Origin: Deltaproteobacteria bacterium
Lineage (GTDB): Bacteria > Desulfobacterota > Desulfobacteria > Desulfobacterales > ETH-SRB1
NCBI GenBank assembly: GCA_030262795.1
Contig: JAJSZO010000001.1
Coordinates: forward strand, 1,592-17,797
DNA length: 16,206 nucleotides
Reading direction: 5' to 3'
The position numbers and the translations under genes are program-made. The stretch's first letter is position 1. Every line of letters starts with the position of its first letter. Below are positions 1-6,524 of the stretch, piece by piece. The notes under the pieces were generated by a model that saw nothing but the letters and a program-made list of their open reading frames with translations, searched no databases and was not told where the DNA came from.

Positions 1-25
1 TGCCTCATATATAAATGGCTGTATT

Positions 26-101
26 TAGAGGCAGAGCCTCTATCAAGGCATTCCGTGGCAGAGCCACGGAACGAGAGTGCAAGCAGCCCGCCCGAAGGGC
101 G
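26..101. repeat. Three triloop hairpins in leader
   Basis: Three perfect short inverted repeats lie in series. TAGAGGC and GCCTCTA (26-32 and 36-42) surround AGA. TTCCGTGGC and GCCACGGAA (51-59 and 63-71) surround AGA. CGCCC and GGGCG (89-93 and 97-101) surround GAA. The first two share the core GGCAGAGCC although their outer stem bases differ, as expected of a structured repeat family with compensatory change. No T-run follows, so a terminator is unlikely. Function is unknown; a REP-like intergenic repeat is the simplest reading. Confidence 0.6.
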
Positions 102-135
102 CTAATTTAAGATTCAGGGTAACACTGCAGCAGAT

Positions 136-1677
136 ATGAAAAAACTCCCTATTGGTATTCAGACATTCAAAAACATCATCAACGAAAACTACTATTACGT
201 TGACAAGACTTTTTTTATTCAAGATCTTGTTGATAAAGGAAAGTATTATTTTCTTTCCAGGCCTCGCAGGTTTGGCAAAAGCCTGTTTTTAAGCACGCTG
301 AAAGCAGCCTTTTCCGGTGAAAAAACATTATTTCAGGGGTGTTACCTGGAGCATAACCGGGATTGGGATATGAAGTGGCCTGTGATTCATATCAGCTTTG
401 GCGCTGGAGTAAGCAGAAGTGTTGAAGAAATCAGGATTACTTTTGATGAAATCCTGTATGACCATGCCCGGGAAAATTCGATTGATTTTGTGAAAAAAAG
501 TCTCAAAGGCAAATTTGCCGAACTGATCAGCAGCCTTTACGAAAAATACGGCAAGCAGGTAGTAGTGCTTATTGACGAATATGACAAGCCTATTCTTGAC
601 AATATTCACGAAACTGCAACCGCTGTTCTCATTCGTGAAGAACTCAAAAATATTTATTCGGTCATCAAAGACGCGGATCCATACATTAAATTTGTATTTA
701 TCACCGGTGTATCCAAGTTCAGCAAGGTCTCTCTTTTCAGCGGGCTGAATAATCTGGAAGACATTACTCTGGCAAAGGAATATTCCGCTATTTGTGGATA
801 TACACAAGAAGAACTGGAAACAGTTTTTGCCGATCGTTTGCAAGGTATAAATTTGAATGAAGTCAGGAAATGGTACAACGGATATAACTGGTTGGGCGAG
901 GAAGTTTACAATCCTTTTAATGTTCTCCTCTATTTGAAAAATAGAGAATTTCGCAATTACTGGTTTGAAACCGCGACGCCCACTTTTTTGATCAAGCTGC
1001 TTGAGGAGAAAAAATATTTTATTCCAGACATAGAAAATATCAAAGTTAGTGAAAACATAATCGGCAGTTTTGATATTGACAGGCTTGAGATAGAAACTCT
1101 GCTTTTTCAAACAGGTTATCTGACTATTAAAGACGTTAAAAAAATTGTAACCATAACACAGTACCGCCTGGGATATCCGAATCTGGAGGTTAAGCAGAGC
1201 CTGACCGACTATATTCTGTACTATCTGACATCCAACACCATGGAAAAAGAAAACAATAAGTTTGCCATTTTTGAGGCCCTGACAGCCAATGATATGAACA
1301 AACTTGAAAAAACCATACATGCTTTTTTTGCATCCATTCCCAACGACTGGTACCGCAAAAACCGGATAGCAAATTATGAAGGCTATTACGCTTCTATTGT
1401 TTATTGCTATTTTGCTTCGCTCGGATTGGATGTTATCCCGGAAGATACTACCAACCATGGCCAAATAGATCTTACTGTGCATTTTGATGACCGAATCTAT
1501 CTGATTGAATTCAAAGTAGTGGAGTTAACGGAAAAAGGCAGCGCCACGAAACAAATCAAGGCCAAAAAATATCACCAAAAATATTCAAACAAGAATGTTT
1601 ATCTGATTGGCATTGAATTCAGCAGGGATGATCGGAACATCGTCAATTTTGAATGGGAGCTGATAAAGCCTTCCTGA
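136..1677 (+). CDS. AAA-ATPase-like / PD-(D/E)XK nuclease family protein
   Basis: 513 aa, the usual length for the PF09820-type 'AAA-ATPase-like' family with a C-terminal PF08011-type nuclease domain. The N-terminus has the family signature (LPIGIQTFKNII, YYVDKT) followed by a P-loop-like RPRRFGKS at residues 42-49 and a Walker B-like IDEYDKP at about 146-152. The C-terminal domain shows GQIDL (Asp445) and IEFKV (Glu458, Lys460), matching the D...ExK nuclease signature. The biological role of this family is not established; it is often multicopy in anaerobes and has been linked to mobile or defence functions. The start ATG has no clear Shine-Dalgarno. It stands alone, separated from the signalling genes by 200 bp with a new promoter, so it is probably not co-regulated with motility. 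Family assignment is firm; function is unknown. Confidence 0.9.
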   Translation: MKKLPIGIQTFKNIINENYYYVDKTFFIQDLVDKGKYYFLSRPRRFGKSLFLSTLKAAFSGEKTLFQGCYLEHNRDWDMKWPVIHISFGAGVSRSVEEIRITFDEILYDHARENSIDFVKKSLKGKFAELISSLYEKYGKQVVVLIDEYDKPILDNIHETATAVLIREELKNIYSVIKDADPYIKFVFITGVSKFSKVSLFSGLNNLEDITLAKEYSAICGYTQEELETVFADRLQGINLNEVRKWYNGYNWLGEEVYNPFNVLLYLKNREFRNYWFETATPTFLIKLLEEKKYFIPDIENIKVSENIIGSFDIDRLEIETLLFQTGYLTIKDVKKIVTITQYRLGYPNLEVKQSLTDYILYYLTSNTMEKENNKFAIFEALTANDMNKLEKTIHAFFASIPNDWYRKNRIANYEGYYASIVYCYFASLGLDVIPEDTTNHGQIDLTVHFDDRIYLIEFKVVELTEKGSATKQIKAKKYHQKYSNKNVYLIGIEFSRDDRNIVNFEWELIKPS

Positions 1678-1726
1678 TCCCCGGAAATAGTGCGACCTCC
1701 GCTACCAAAAATCATATCGAAAAAGA

Positions 1727-1742
1727 TGGCATGCGTTTTGCT
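1727..1742 (+). promoter_or_regulatory. Sigma-54 promoter upstream of cheX-like unit
   Basis: TGGCATG-N4-TTGCT matches the sigma-54 -24/-12 consensus (TGGCAYG-N4-TTGCW), with GG at 1728-1729 and GC at 1740-1741 exactly ten bases apart. Transcription would start near 1752, about 125 nt before the CheX-like gene. The same TGGCATG and TTGCT elements recur before flgB. Confidence 0.75.
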
Positions 1743-1803
1743 TTTATCGTTGTATAAAATATACTTGAGTTTTGGAAAAAATTTTATTTTAATGAAATAA
1801 TAG

Positions 1804-1867
1804 TTGACTGGATGATTGATTGGATGATTAGGAAGATTGGATGAATTAACTAATCAACGAATCAAGG
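1804..1867. repeat. Degenerate octamer tandem repeats before cheX-like gene
   Basis: About eight degenerate 8-bp units run through this stretch. The left part is of TTGGATGA type and the right part (AATCAACG, AATCAAGG) is the opposite-strand version, so the array is roughly an inverted arrangement. It includes AATCAACGAAT at 1852-1862, an 11-mer also present at 6226-6236 and 9368-9378. The rest of the 1678-1877 spacer holds the sigma-54 promoter and AT-rich sequence. Confidence 0.5.
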
Positions 1868-1877
1868 GGAAGATTAT

Positions 1878-2357
1878 ATGAATGAAATCAATTCGCTCGA
1901 TTTAAAAGGATTTGCAATTAATGCAGTAAACAGTGTGTTTGACATGATGCTTTCCATGGAAGTGGAGATATCTGATGCTGATTCACAGGTGGTTATAAAT
2001 GGCAATCGAATTGTGGGATCAGTTGGTTTTGCAGGAGATGTGATGGGAAACATCAGAATCCATGTTGGTGATGACTTTGCCCGCCTCATGACGGCCGCGA
2101 TGTTAGACATGGAATTGGAGGAGATTGATGGCGAAGAGGTCAGCGATGTGATTGGTGAATTAAGCAATATGATCGGTGGCGACCTGAAGTCGCGTCTTTG
2201 TGACTCCGGCTTTCCCTGTCAGCTCTCCATCCCTTCCGTCACAAGTGGAAGTGACTTCAAGATTGAATCCAGGGACTGGATGAAGTATGAATGTTTTGCT
2301 TTTTGCCACCAACAGCACTCTGCTTTGGTGGAAGTATTTATAAAATCAGGAGGATAA
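1878..2357 (+). CDS. CheX-like chemotaxis phosphatase
   Basis: 159 aa, the normal size for the CheX branch of the CheC/CheX/FliY family, which dephosphorylates response-regulator receiver domains. The diagnostic helix is visible as DVIGELSNMIGG, giving the catalytic pair Glu94 and Asn97 (E-x-x-N). Only one such motif is present, as in CheX and unlike CheC, which has two. The ATG at 1878 is preceded by AAGGGGA with 7-nt spacing. The next gene starts 2 bp after the stop and encodes a receiver-domain protein, its most likely substrate (inference). Transcription probably comes from the sigma-54 site at 1727. The phosphatase role is family knowledge. A chemotaxis role is less certain, because no other che genes are in view. 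Confidence 0.87.
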   Translation: MNEINSLDLKGFAINAVNSVFDMMLSMEVEISDADSQVVINGNRIVGSVGFAGDVMGNIRIHVGDDFARLMTAAMLDMELEEIDGEEVSDVIGELSNMIGGDLKSRLCDSGFPCQLSIPSVTSGSDFKIESRDWMKYECFAFCHQQHSALVEVFIKSGG

Positions 2358-2359
2358 CT

Positions 2360-3112
2360 ATGTCTTTAAAAATTCTTACTGTTGATGACAGTAAAACTAT
2401 TCGTATGATTGTGAAGAAAGCTTTCAGACCTTATGATTGCGAACTTCTTGAGGGAGCGGATGGAGTCGAAGGGTTGGTGCTTGCCACACAGGAAAAGCCG
2501 GACTTGATTGTTCTTGATATTACCATGCCTGTCATGAATGGGATTGAGATGCTGACTAAGTTAAAAAGTGAACCGGGTTTGAAAAATATTCCTGTAATAA
2601 TGTTGACGGCTGAATCCGGACAAGACAACGTGATGCAGATCGTTAAAATGGGCGTTAAGGATTATATGGTAAAGCCGTTTAAGGGTGAACAATTAATTGA
2701 TCGGGTAAACAATATTTTAAAATTGGAGCCCAAAAAAACAGAAGAAGCAGCAGCAGCGGACGATCTATCAGGAAAATATTTTTCAGTTGATGGAGATATT
2801 CAGGTTTTAGTTCTGCAGGAAAAAGCTACCAGGCAGGTTGCAGCACAAGTTGAAGTGTATTTGCAGTCTAAAATTAAAGATATGATAAAATCCGGCATAA
2901 ATAAATTTATCCTGAATTTGAGCAAAGTGCCGGAAATTAATATGTCATTGATCAAGGTGATAATGTCGGTAATTCAAAACTGCCGGAAGGCAAAGTTTTC
3001 CATTCGGGTCGTCGGCACAACCGATTTAGGCAATGAGCTAAAACAATTTCAAGAGACCAGCGGAATTTCAATTGATAATACAGTCGAAGAGGCAAAAACA
3101 GCACTTAGTTAG
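2360..3112 (+). CDS. Response regulator with C-terminal STAS domain
   Basis: 250 aa from the ATG at 2360, chosen because it has a strong AGGAGG site about 6 nt upstream and begins the receiver fold directly; the frame extends upstream into cheX but without receiver sequence. Residues 1-120 are a complete CheY-like receiver: Asp9/Asp10, phospho-acceptor Asp53 (LDITMP), Thr83 and Lys105 (KPF). After an Ala/Glu-rich linker, residues about 140-250 resemble a STAS (anti-sigma antagonist-like) domain: a strand ending in LNLSKV, then INMSLIKVI where classical antagonists have DSSG, a V-V-G strand and a final EEA helix. A Ser is kept but the Gly is Leu, so kinase control of the STAS half may be lost. 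There is no DNA-binding domain; output is probably protein-protein. Receiver certain, STAS likely. Confidence 0.85.
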   Translation: MSLKILTVDDSKTIRMIVKKAFRPYDCELLEGADGVEGLVLATQEKPDLIVLDITMPVMNGIEMLTKLKSEPGLKNIPVIMLTAESGQDNVMQIVKMGVKDYMVKPFKGEQLIDRVNNILKLEPKKTEEAAAADDLSGKYFSVDGDIQVLVLQEKATRQVAAQVEVYLQSKIKDMIKSGINKFILNLSKVPEINMSLIKVIMSVIQNCRKAKFSIRVVGTTDLGNELKQFQETSGISIDNTVEEAKTALS

Positions 3113-3121
3113 GACTTTAGT

Positions 3122-3145
3122 CGACCACTCGACCACTCAACTGAT
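3122..3145. repeat. Octamer tandem repeat between REC-STAS and NtrC-type genes
   Basis: CGACCACT occurs twice in tandem (3122-3129 and 3130-3137), followed by the degenerate unit CAACTGAT. It fills most of a 47-bp gene spacer and belongs to the same 8-bp family as the array at 4670-4709 (CGACCAGT). Confidence 0.65.
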
Positions 3146-3159
3146 TGCGGAGCTGATTC

Positions 3160-4551
3160 ATGAAGGATTTTGAGATCTTATTTGTTGATGACCAGAGACA
3201 GATGCTTTCTTTGGTAGATGAATATCTGTCTCATTATGGATATAGCGTGACTATTGTTGACAGTGGACTAAAGGCATTTGAACTGGTTAAGGAAAAGGAC
3301 TTTGATATCGTCCTTACCGATTTGAGAATGCCGGGGTTTAGCGGACTTGAACTTCTCACAGCTATAAAAAAATACCGGCCTGAAATCGAAATAATTATTA
3401 TAACCGGATATGGAACCATAGAGTCCGCGGTCGAAGCTTTGAAGCTCGGATGTTATGATTACATCCAAAAACCGGTTAAATTAGAGCGCTTAAAAATATT
3501 AATTGATAGAATTATAGAAAAAAAGAAACTTGAGAGAGAAAATACATTACTCAAGAGGAGATTAGGGGAAAGGTCTCAATATTATGAGTTGATCGGAGCC
3601 AGCCATGGGATGCAGCAGCTTTACGACCTGATTGACAAGATCAGATCTAACAGTTCCACCAGTATCATGATTCAGGGAGAGAGCGGAACAGGAAAAGAAC
3701 TGGTTGCCAGGATCATCCATAAAAAGAGTGATCGTACAGATAAGCCTTTTATTTCGGTAAATTGCGGTGCAATTGTAGAGGGGCTTCTGGAGAGTGAACT
3801 TTTTGGCCACGTCAATGGTGCCTTTACCGGAGCAGTCAGAGACAGGATCGGTCTTTTTGAAGCAGCAGAAGGCGGAACCATCTTTTTAGATGAGATTACA
3901 GAAACCATTCCATCCTTACAGGTCAAGATGCTTCGGGTTCTTCAGGATAAAAAAGTAAGGCCTGTTGGCGATACAAGAGAATTAGAGATAGATGTCAGGG
4001 TGATAGCTGCCAGCAACAATGACCTGGATGAAGCCATAAAGAACGGAATTTTGCGAAAGGATCTATTTTACCGGCTGAATGTTGTTTCTGTCAAGATATC
4101 CCCACTGAGAGAGCGAAAAAAAGATATTCCACTTTTGGTGAATCATTTTATAGATAAATTTAACAGTGGAGGCAAAAGGAGGATTGTAAGTATCTCCCCG
4201 GAAGCAATGGACATTATGTTAAACTATAATTGGCCCGGAAATGTGAGGCAATTAGAGAATGTTATTGAAAGAGCATTTGCTTTGGGGGCGGATGAAGTAA
4301 TTGAAGTTGTTGATCTTCCCTCTGAAATAAAAAGGTTCGGGGAAACTTTAAAAACAGAGAAACCAGCTTATGCTTTAAGAGAAAATGAAATTATTTTAAT
4401 CAAAAAAGCCCTGGATAACACATACGGAAATAAAGCTATCGCTGCTGACTTGCTGGGGATAAATATTACCACCCTTTATAGAAAAATAAAGAAATATAAA
4501 ATCAACCAATTATCCAATCCACCAATCTCTTGTAAAATGCAACTCGCATAG
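3160..4551 (+). CDS. NtrC-family sigma-54-dependent response regulator
   Basis: 463 aa with the full three-domain NtrC layout. The receiver (1-120) has Asp10/Asp11, phospho-site Asp54 (TDLRMPG), Thr82 and Lys104. The AAA+ domain has Walker A GESGTGKE at 173-180, the sigma-54-contacting GAFTGA loop at 220-225, Walker B with Asp244-Glu245, and the RKDLFYRLN and PLRERKKDIP segments. A Fis-type helix-turn-helix ends at about residue 446 (NKAIAADLLGINITTLYRKIKKYK). It should activate sigma-54 promoters by ATP hydrolysis once phosphorylated. No histidine kinase is present locally. GGAG at 3149-3152 precedes the ATG by 7 nt. The last 16 residues are unusual, being partly encoded by octamer repeats. 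Its position next to a flagellar operon suggests a FlgR/FlrC-like role (inference). Confidence 0.95.
   Translation: MKDFEILFVDDQRQMLSLVDEYLSHYGYSVTIVDSGLKAFELVKEKDFDIVLTDLRMPGFSGLELLTAIKKYRPEIEIIIITGYGTIESAVEALKLGCYDYIQKPVKLERLKILIDRIIEKKKLERENTLLKRRLGERSQYYELIGASHGMQQLYDLIDKIRSNSSTSIMIQGESGTGKELVARIIHKKSDRTDKPFISVNCGAIVEGLLESELFGHVNGAFTGAVRDRIGLFEAAEGGTIFLDEITETIPSLQVKMLRVLQDKKVRPVGDTRELEIDVRVIAASNNDLDEAIKNGILRKDLFYRLNVVSVKISPLRERKKDIPLLVNHFIDKFNSGGKRRIVSISPEAMDIMLNYNWPGNVRQLENVIERAFALGADEVIEVVDLPSEIKRFGETLKTEKPAYALRENEIILIKKALDNTYGNKAIAADLLGINITTLYRKIKKYKINQLSNPPISCKMQLA
4502..4525. repeat. Octamer repeats forming the C-terminal tail of the NtrC-type gene
   Basis: TCAACCAA, TTATCCAA and TCCACCAA run in tandem inside the coding sequence and specify residues about 448-455, beyond the end of the helix-turn-helix. 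They resemble the intergenic octamers of this window, so the tail looks like spacer repeat captured by the reading frame. Confidence 0.45.
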
Positions 4552-4561
4552 ACAGAGAATT

Positions 4562-4584
4562 ATTATTTGCAATTTGCAAATAAT
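4562..4584. promoter_or_regulatory. Perfect 23-bp palindrome (TTTGC-N5-GCAAA)
   Basis: ATTATTTGCAA and TTGCAAATAAT form 11-bp arms around a single T, 10 bp after the NtrC-type stop codon. No T-run follows, so a rho-independent terminator is not supported. The core TTTGC-N5-GCAAA recurs at 4758-4772. It may be an operator for one of the neighbouring regulators (inference). Confidence 0.5.
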
Positions 4585-4669
4585 GGCCATATGCCGCTAT
4601 AATCTATTGAAATTCCTACAACTTAGTTGAGTAGTTAAATAGTCGAGCCATCGAATTATAAGGGGCCTT

Positions 4670-4709
4670 GAACTACTCGACCAGTCGACCAGTCGATCAG
4701 TCAACCAAT
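4670..4709. repeat. Octamer tandem array
   Basis: Five 8-bp units run in register: GAACTACT, CGACCAGT, CGACCAGT, CGATCAGT and CAACCAAT. The 4621-4655 stretch carries degenerate opposite-strand units, for example GTCGAG at 4642-4647 facing CTCGAC at 4676-4681, giving an inverted arrangement. The remaining parts of the 4552-4947 spacer are AT-rich with no gene that I can support. Confidence 0.6.
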
Positions 4710-4756
4710 TACGAGCGAAACGAACTAAATTCATTTTTTATCAAAGACTTATCCGC

Positions 4757-4773
4757 TTTTGCATATTGCAAAA
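4757..4773. promoter_or_regulatory. Inverted repeat TTTTGCA-TAT-TGCAAAA
   Basis: Perfect 7-bp arms sit about 108 bp upstream of the sigma-54 site at 4881, a distance typical of enhancer sites for sigma-54 activators. It shares the TTTGC-N5-GCAAA core with the palindrome at 4562-4584. Candidate activator-binding site only; the binding protein cannot be told from sequence. Confidence 0.4.
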
Positions 4774-4880
4774 AATAGTCCTTATATTTAGAGCCTCTTT
4801 ACCTTTCTTTTTTTTAAATCTATTTCTCAACCCATTGATATTATAGGATTAATACCTTTTCTGAGAATCTTCTTGAATTA

Positions 4881-4896
4881 CGGCACGGGCATTGCT
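4881..4896 (+). promoter_or_regulatory. Sigma-54 promoter upstream of second activator gene
   Basis: CGGCACG-N4-TTGCT matches the -24/-12 consensus except for the first base (C for T). GG at 4882-4883 and GC at 4894-4895 are exactly ten bases apart. Start of transcription is expected near 4906, about 40 nt before the TTG start of the activator gene. Confidence 0.65.
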
Positions 4897-4947
4897 TAAG
4901 AACTTATAGGTTATAGGTGACTATTCTATTAAAAGAGGATTTGCAGA

Positions 4948-6018
4948 TTGCTAAATGTAGCTTTTGATAACAGCACGCCGGAAGATCCGGATTTACAACC
5001 GGAAAGCACTATCACTGCAGGAAAGCCAAAGAATCAACATAAGTTTAAGGATATTATTGGCCAAAGCGATAAAATGCAAGAGGTCTTCGGACTGATTGAA
5101 AAAGTGGCTGATAGTGATAGTACCGTCATAATTAATGGAGAGACCGGAACGGGAAAGGGATTAGCAGCCAGAGCAATTCATCGGCATTCATATCGAAAAA
5201 GCAAACCGTTTGTCTCGATTAATTGTGGAGCTATTCCGGAAAATTTATTGGAGAGCGAGCTGTTTGGGCATGTTAAGGGCGCTTTTACCGGCGCAACAAC
5301 AACCAGGCATGGAAAATTTGAAATTGCTGATGGCGGCACCATTTTTTTAGACGAAATTGGTGATATGAGTCCCGATCTTCAGGTAAAACTTTTAAGAGCA
5401 TTGGAAGAAAAAGAATTTGAGCAGGTTGGCGGGTGCAAAACCATAAAAGTTGATGTAAGAATCATAGCCGCCACCCATCGAAATTTGGAAGAAGAGGTTC
5501 AAAAGGGAACTTTTCGGCAAGACCTGTTTTACAGACTTTATGTAATACCGATAAAACTTCCTCCACTAAGAGAACGCAAATCAGATATACCCATTCTTAT
5601 TGCTCATTTTGTAGATAAAATCGGCCGTGACAAGAATAAAGAATTAGATGGCGTATCAGACAGTGCAATGAAAATGATGATGCAACATTCCTGGCCGGGA
5701 AATGTAAGAGAGCTCAGAAATATGATAGAAAGATTCGTTGTTTTAGGCGAAGATGGGGATAAGCTATCTACACGGAATTTACTGGATAAACTGACAAATT
5801 CCAACGACAGCAATCTATCCGTGGCCCAGGTAGAAATTTCACAAGATGGAATATGTTTGAATACTGCTGTAAATGAGTTTGAAAAAGCTCTCATTGTCCA
5901 ATCTCTCAAGAAAACCAAATGGGTCAAAAATAGGGCGGCAAAGCTTCTTCACCTTAACAGGACGACACTTGTGGAAAAGATTAAAAGACATCATTTACAA
6001 CAGGCTTCTTCCTTTTAA
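4948..6018 (+). CDS. Sigma-54-dependent activator lacking a receiver domain
   Basis: 356 aa. Start is a TTG supported by AGAGGA at 4934-4939 with 8-nt spacing; no in-frame ATG lies before the AAA+ domain. A short polar N-terminus of about 33 residues replaces any receiver. The AAA+ domain is complete: Walker A GETGTGKG 64-71, GAFTGA 111-116, Walker B Asp135-Glu136, FRQDLFYRL and PLRERKSDIP, then NVRELRNMIERF. A Fis-type helix-turn-helix (about 325-350, VKNRAAKLLHLNRTTLVEKIK) ends the protein. Without a receiver its activity cannot be set by phosphorylation of itself, so control probably lies in its own sigma-54 promoter or in a partner protein (inference). Layout is PspF-like. It lies directly upstream of the sigma-54 promoter of the flg/fli operon and is the best candidate activator for it. 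Confidence 0.94.
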   Translation: MLNVAFDNSTPEDPDLQPESTITAGKPKNQHKFKDIIGQSDKMQEVFGLIEKVADSDSTVIINGETGTGKGLAARAIHRHSYRKSKPFVSINCGAIPENLLESELFGHVKGAFTGATTTRHGKFEIADGGTIFLDEIGDMSPDLQVKLLRALEEKEFEQVGGCKTIKVDVRIIAATHRNLEEEVQKGTFRQDLFYRLYVIPIKLPPLRERKSDIPILIAHFVDKIGRDKNKELDGVSDSAMKMMMQHSWPGNVRELRNMIERFVVLGEDGDKLSTRNLLDKLTNSNDSNLSVAQVEISQDGICLNTAVNEFEKALIVQSLKKTKWVKNRAAKLLHLNRTTLVEKIKRHHLQQASSF

Positions 6019-6124
6019 GCGTCAAAGAAGTGACATTGATATCTAAAGTTTGACGTAAATCAATCCCAAGATTATTTAAACATCCCAACCATCCCAACAT
6101 ACTAATCATCCCATTTTTGTTTTC

Positions 6125-6215
6125 CATCCAAGATTCCAAAGGAATCCATCCAAATCCCGAAGGGATTCATCCTAATGCCAAGGGAATTCATCCGTTCCGC
6201 AGGAACTCATCCAAT
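6125..6215. repeat. Tandem ~20-bp hairpin units, each led by CATCC
   Basis: Four consecutive units of 19-22 bp each begin with CATCC and then contain a small hairpin. GATTCC/GGAATC surround AAA (6132-6146). AATCCC/GGGATT surround GAA (6153-6167). A degenerate AATGCC/GGGAATT pair follows (6174-6188). GTTCC/GGAAC surround GCA (6194-6206). A fifth CATCC follows at 6208. Stem sequences differ while pairing is kept in three of the four. Upstream, 6019-6124 has CATCCCAAC-type degenerate octamers and a weak CGTCAAA/TTTGACG pair (6020-6026 and 6049-6055) just after the activator gene. Confidence 0.6.
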
Positions 6216-6248
6216 CATCATCTGCAATCAACGAATCAACCAACTGAG

Positions 6249-6264
6249 TGGCATGATTTTTGCT
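6249..6264 (+). promoter_or_regulatory. Sigma-54 promoter of the flgB operon
   Basis: TGGCATG-N4-TTGCT matches the sigma-54 consensus with GG at 6250-6251 and GC at 6262-6263, ten bases apart, and has the same -24 and -12 elements as the site at 1727. Transcription would start near 6274, leaving a 250-nt untranslated leader before flgB. Flagellar rod/MS-ring operons are classically sigma-54 dependent in many proteobacteria. Confidence 0.78.
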
Positions 6265-6286
6265 GATGCTTTTATATAAACAAACG

Positions 6287-6429
6287 GGTAGTCCCTGCAA
6301 AGCAATGCAGGTTTGAAAATACCGCCATGTTTTGCTTTGCAAACACCTGATTTTTCGCCATATGCTGATAGAAGCTACGATGTGTAACCCGTTGAAATTA
6401 TTGACCCGCACTGTTTTGTAGGGACCACC
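6287..6429. other. Possible structured leader of the flgB transcript
   Basis: GGTAGTCCCT (6287-6296) can pair with AGGGACCACC (6420-6429) at nine of ten positions. The nearby AACGGGT (6283-6289) and ACCCGTT (6387-6393) are an alternative 7-bp pair sharing bases with the first, so the two stems would exclude each other. Inside are a CTGCA/TGCAG pair near 6295-6310 and TTTGC-TTT-GCAAA at 6331-6343. No known riboswitch is recognised. A small mobile-repeat remnant is an alternative. Confidence 0.3.
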
Positions 6430-6524
6430 ATAAGTTGGAGCAAAGGCTAATTATTGACTCCGCTTCCGGTATGGTATTTGCTCTAACGAAAAGAATGATT
6501 TTTAAAAAAAGAAAAAATTTAAAA

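Noticed and set aside
328..1482. Long reverse-strand frame of 384 aa opposite the ATPase/nuclease gene
   Set aside because: The forward strand encodes a full-length recognised family protein; the reverse product is Phe/Asn/Gln-rich with no recognisable domain and is an antisense shadow.
4562..4584. Palindrome after the NtrC-type gene as a rho-independent terminator
   Set aside because: AT-rich stem, one-base centre and no following T-run; an operator-like dyad is more plausible.
4585..4600. Possible sigma-54 site beginning TGGCCATATGCC
   Set aside because: GG and GC are not ten bases apart; the element is off by one and lacks a proper -12 TTGC.
6172..6411. Reverse 79-aa frame between the activator and flgB
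   Set aside because: It spans the hairpin array and the sigma-54 promoter, has no recognisable motif and no ribosome site that I can see.
6435..6524. N-terminal extension of FlgB by 30 residues
   Set aside because: The added residues (including KKRKNLK) are not part of the FlgB family N-terminus and the TTG at 6435 has no ribosome site.
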